The translations under genes and the position numbers were made by a program. Below the pieces are notes generated by a model. It was not told the DNA's origin. It made no database searches and was given only the letters and a program-made list of their open reading frames with translations. From assembly GCA_958349535.1 (NCBI GenBank), contig CATWDJ010000024.1, forward strand, positions 1 to 31,973: a stretch of DNA of 31,973 bases, read 5' to 3'. Position 1 is the stretch's first letter, and every line of letters starts with the position of its first letter. Positions 31,914-31,973 of the stretch are shown here, piece after piece. Source of the stretch: Maccoyibacter sp900556645. GTDB taxonomy: Bacteria > Bacillota > Clostridia > Lachnospirales > Lachnospiraceae.

Positions 31914-31973
31914 GGATATTTTTAGACAATATGTAATGACCTCCACATTGTAGGTTCGTGGATTCACCTGTAT

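Larger units (their letters stand above)
27328..31973. mobile_element. Left part of an integrated prophage/ICE-like island in cotJC
   Basis: It runs from the cotJC break to at least the window end. It carries a large serine recombinase pointing at the junction, a DUF4236 membrane protein, divergent Xre regulators (lysogeny-like switch) and several tiny phage-type genes. The right end is not visible, so type and size stay open. Confidence 0.7.

Noticed and set aside
1..31973. tRNA or rRNA genes
   Set aside because: I saw no T-arm/acceptor pattern or rRNA sequence on either strand, including at the integration site.

Overview
The window looks like chromosome of a spore-forming, anaerobic, low-to-mid GC Firmicute, most likely a Lachnospiraceae member. 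The pointers are cotJABC spore-coat genes, an NfnAB pair, a clostridial T-box leader, the DUF5717/DUF5716 gene pair typical of Lachnospiraceae, and strong AGGAGG-type ribosome binding sites. The genus cannot be fixed from the sequence alone.

Layout. (1) 77-5863: cytidylate-kinase-like gene, a LUD/LutC-type gene facing it, an ABC exporter, and two CobW/COG0523 GTPases (one with a long His-rich metal-binding stretch, one fused to a DUF1980/TIGR03943-like tail). The gap between the first two genes is filled by a ~595-bp imperfect palindrome. (2) 5864-7900: decayed leader and coiled-coil remnants, three 29-bp iterons, then an AT-rich two-gene unit, satD + DUF3307, with signs of transfer. (3) 8066-9473: a secreted DUF6273 protein gene broken by a stop codon and frameshifts. 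(4) 9490-12724: a T-box leader with a UGG (Trp) specifier ahead of a three-gene ABC importer of TrpXYZ type; a hairpin-rich ~170-nt module sits between leader and first gene. (5) 12919-16386: nfnA-nfnB and a DUF362 ferredoxin-like protein. (6) 16478-18342 (minus): GntR regulator with an ABC-2 export pair. (7) 18505-19593 (minus): PLP-dependent HisC/CobD-like enzyme. (8) 19718-26510: conserved four-gene operon of unknown role (DUF5717, Hsp70/actin-fold DUF5716, TPR-like protein, two-helix membrane coiled coil). (9) 26656-27327: cotJA-cotJB-cotJC, with cotJC cut after codon 65 by a mobile element. (10) 27328 to the end: left end of that element, with a large serine recombinase next to the junction, a DUF4236 membrane protein, divergent Xre regulators and tiny phage-type genes.

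How parts work together. The Trp T-box should couple uptake to tRNA-Trp charging. NfnAB interconverts NADH, ferredoxin and NADPH. The GntR-ABC unit looks self-regulated, with operators over its promoter. The element in cotJC may be a lysogenic or developmentally excised island.

Best candidates for something undescribed: the satD/DUF3307 pair (SatD N-terminus reads like a class III nucleotidyl cyclase fold joined to an HTH, paired with a membrane protein), the DUF5717/DUF5716 machine, the giant palindrome and its short relative at 26513-26590, and the cotJC-interrupting element.
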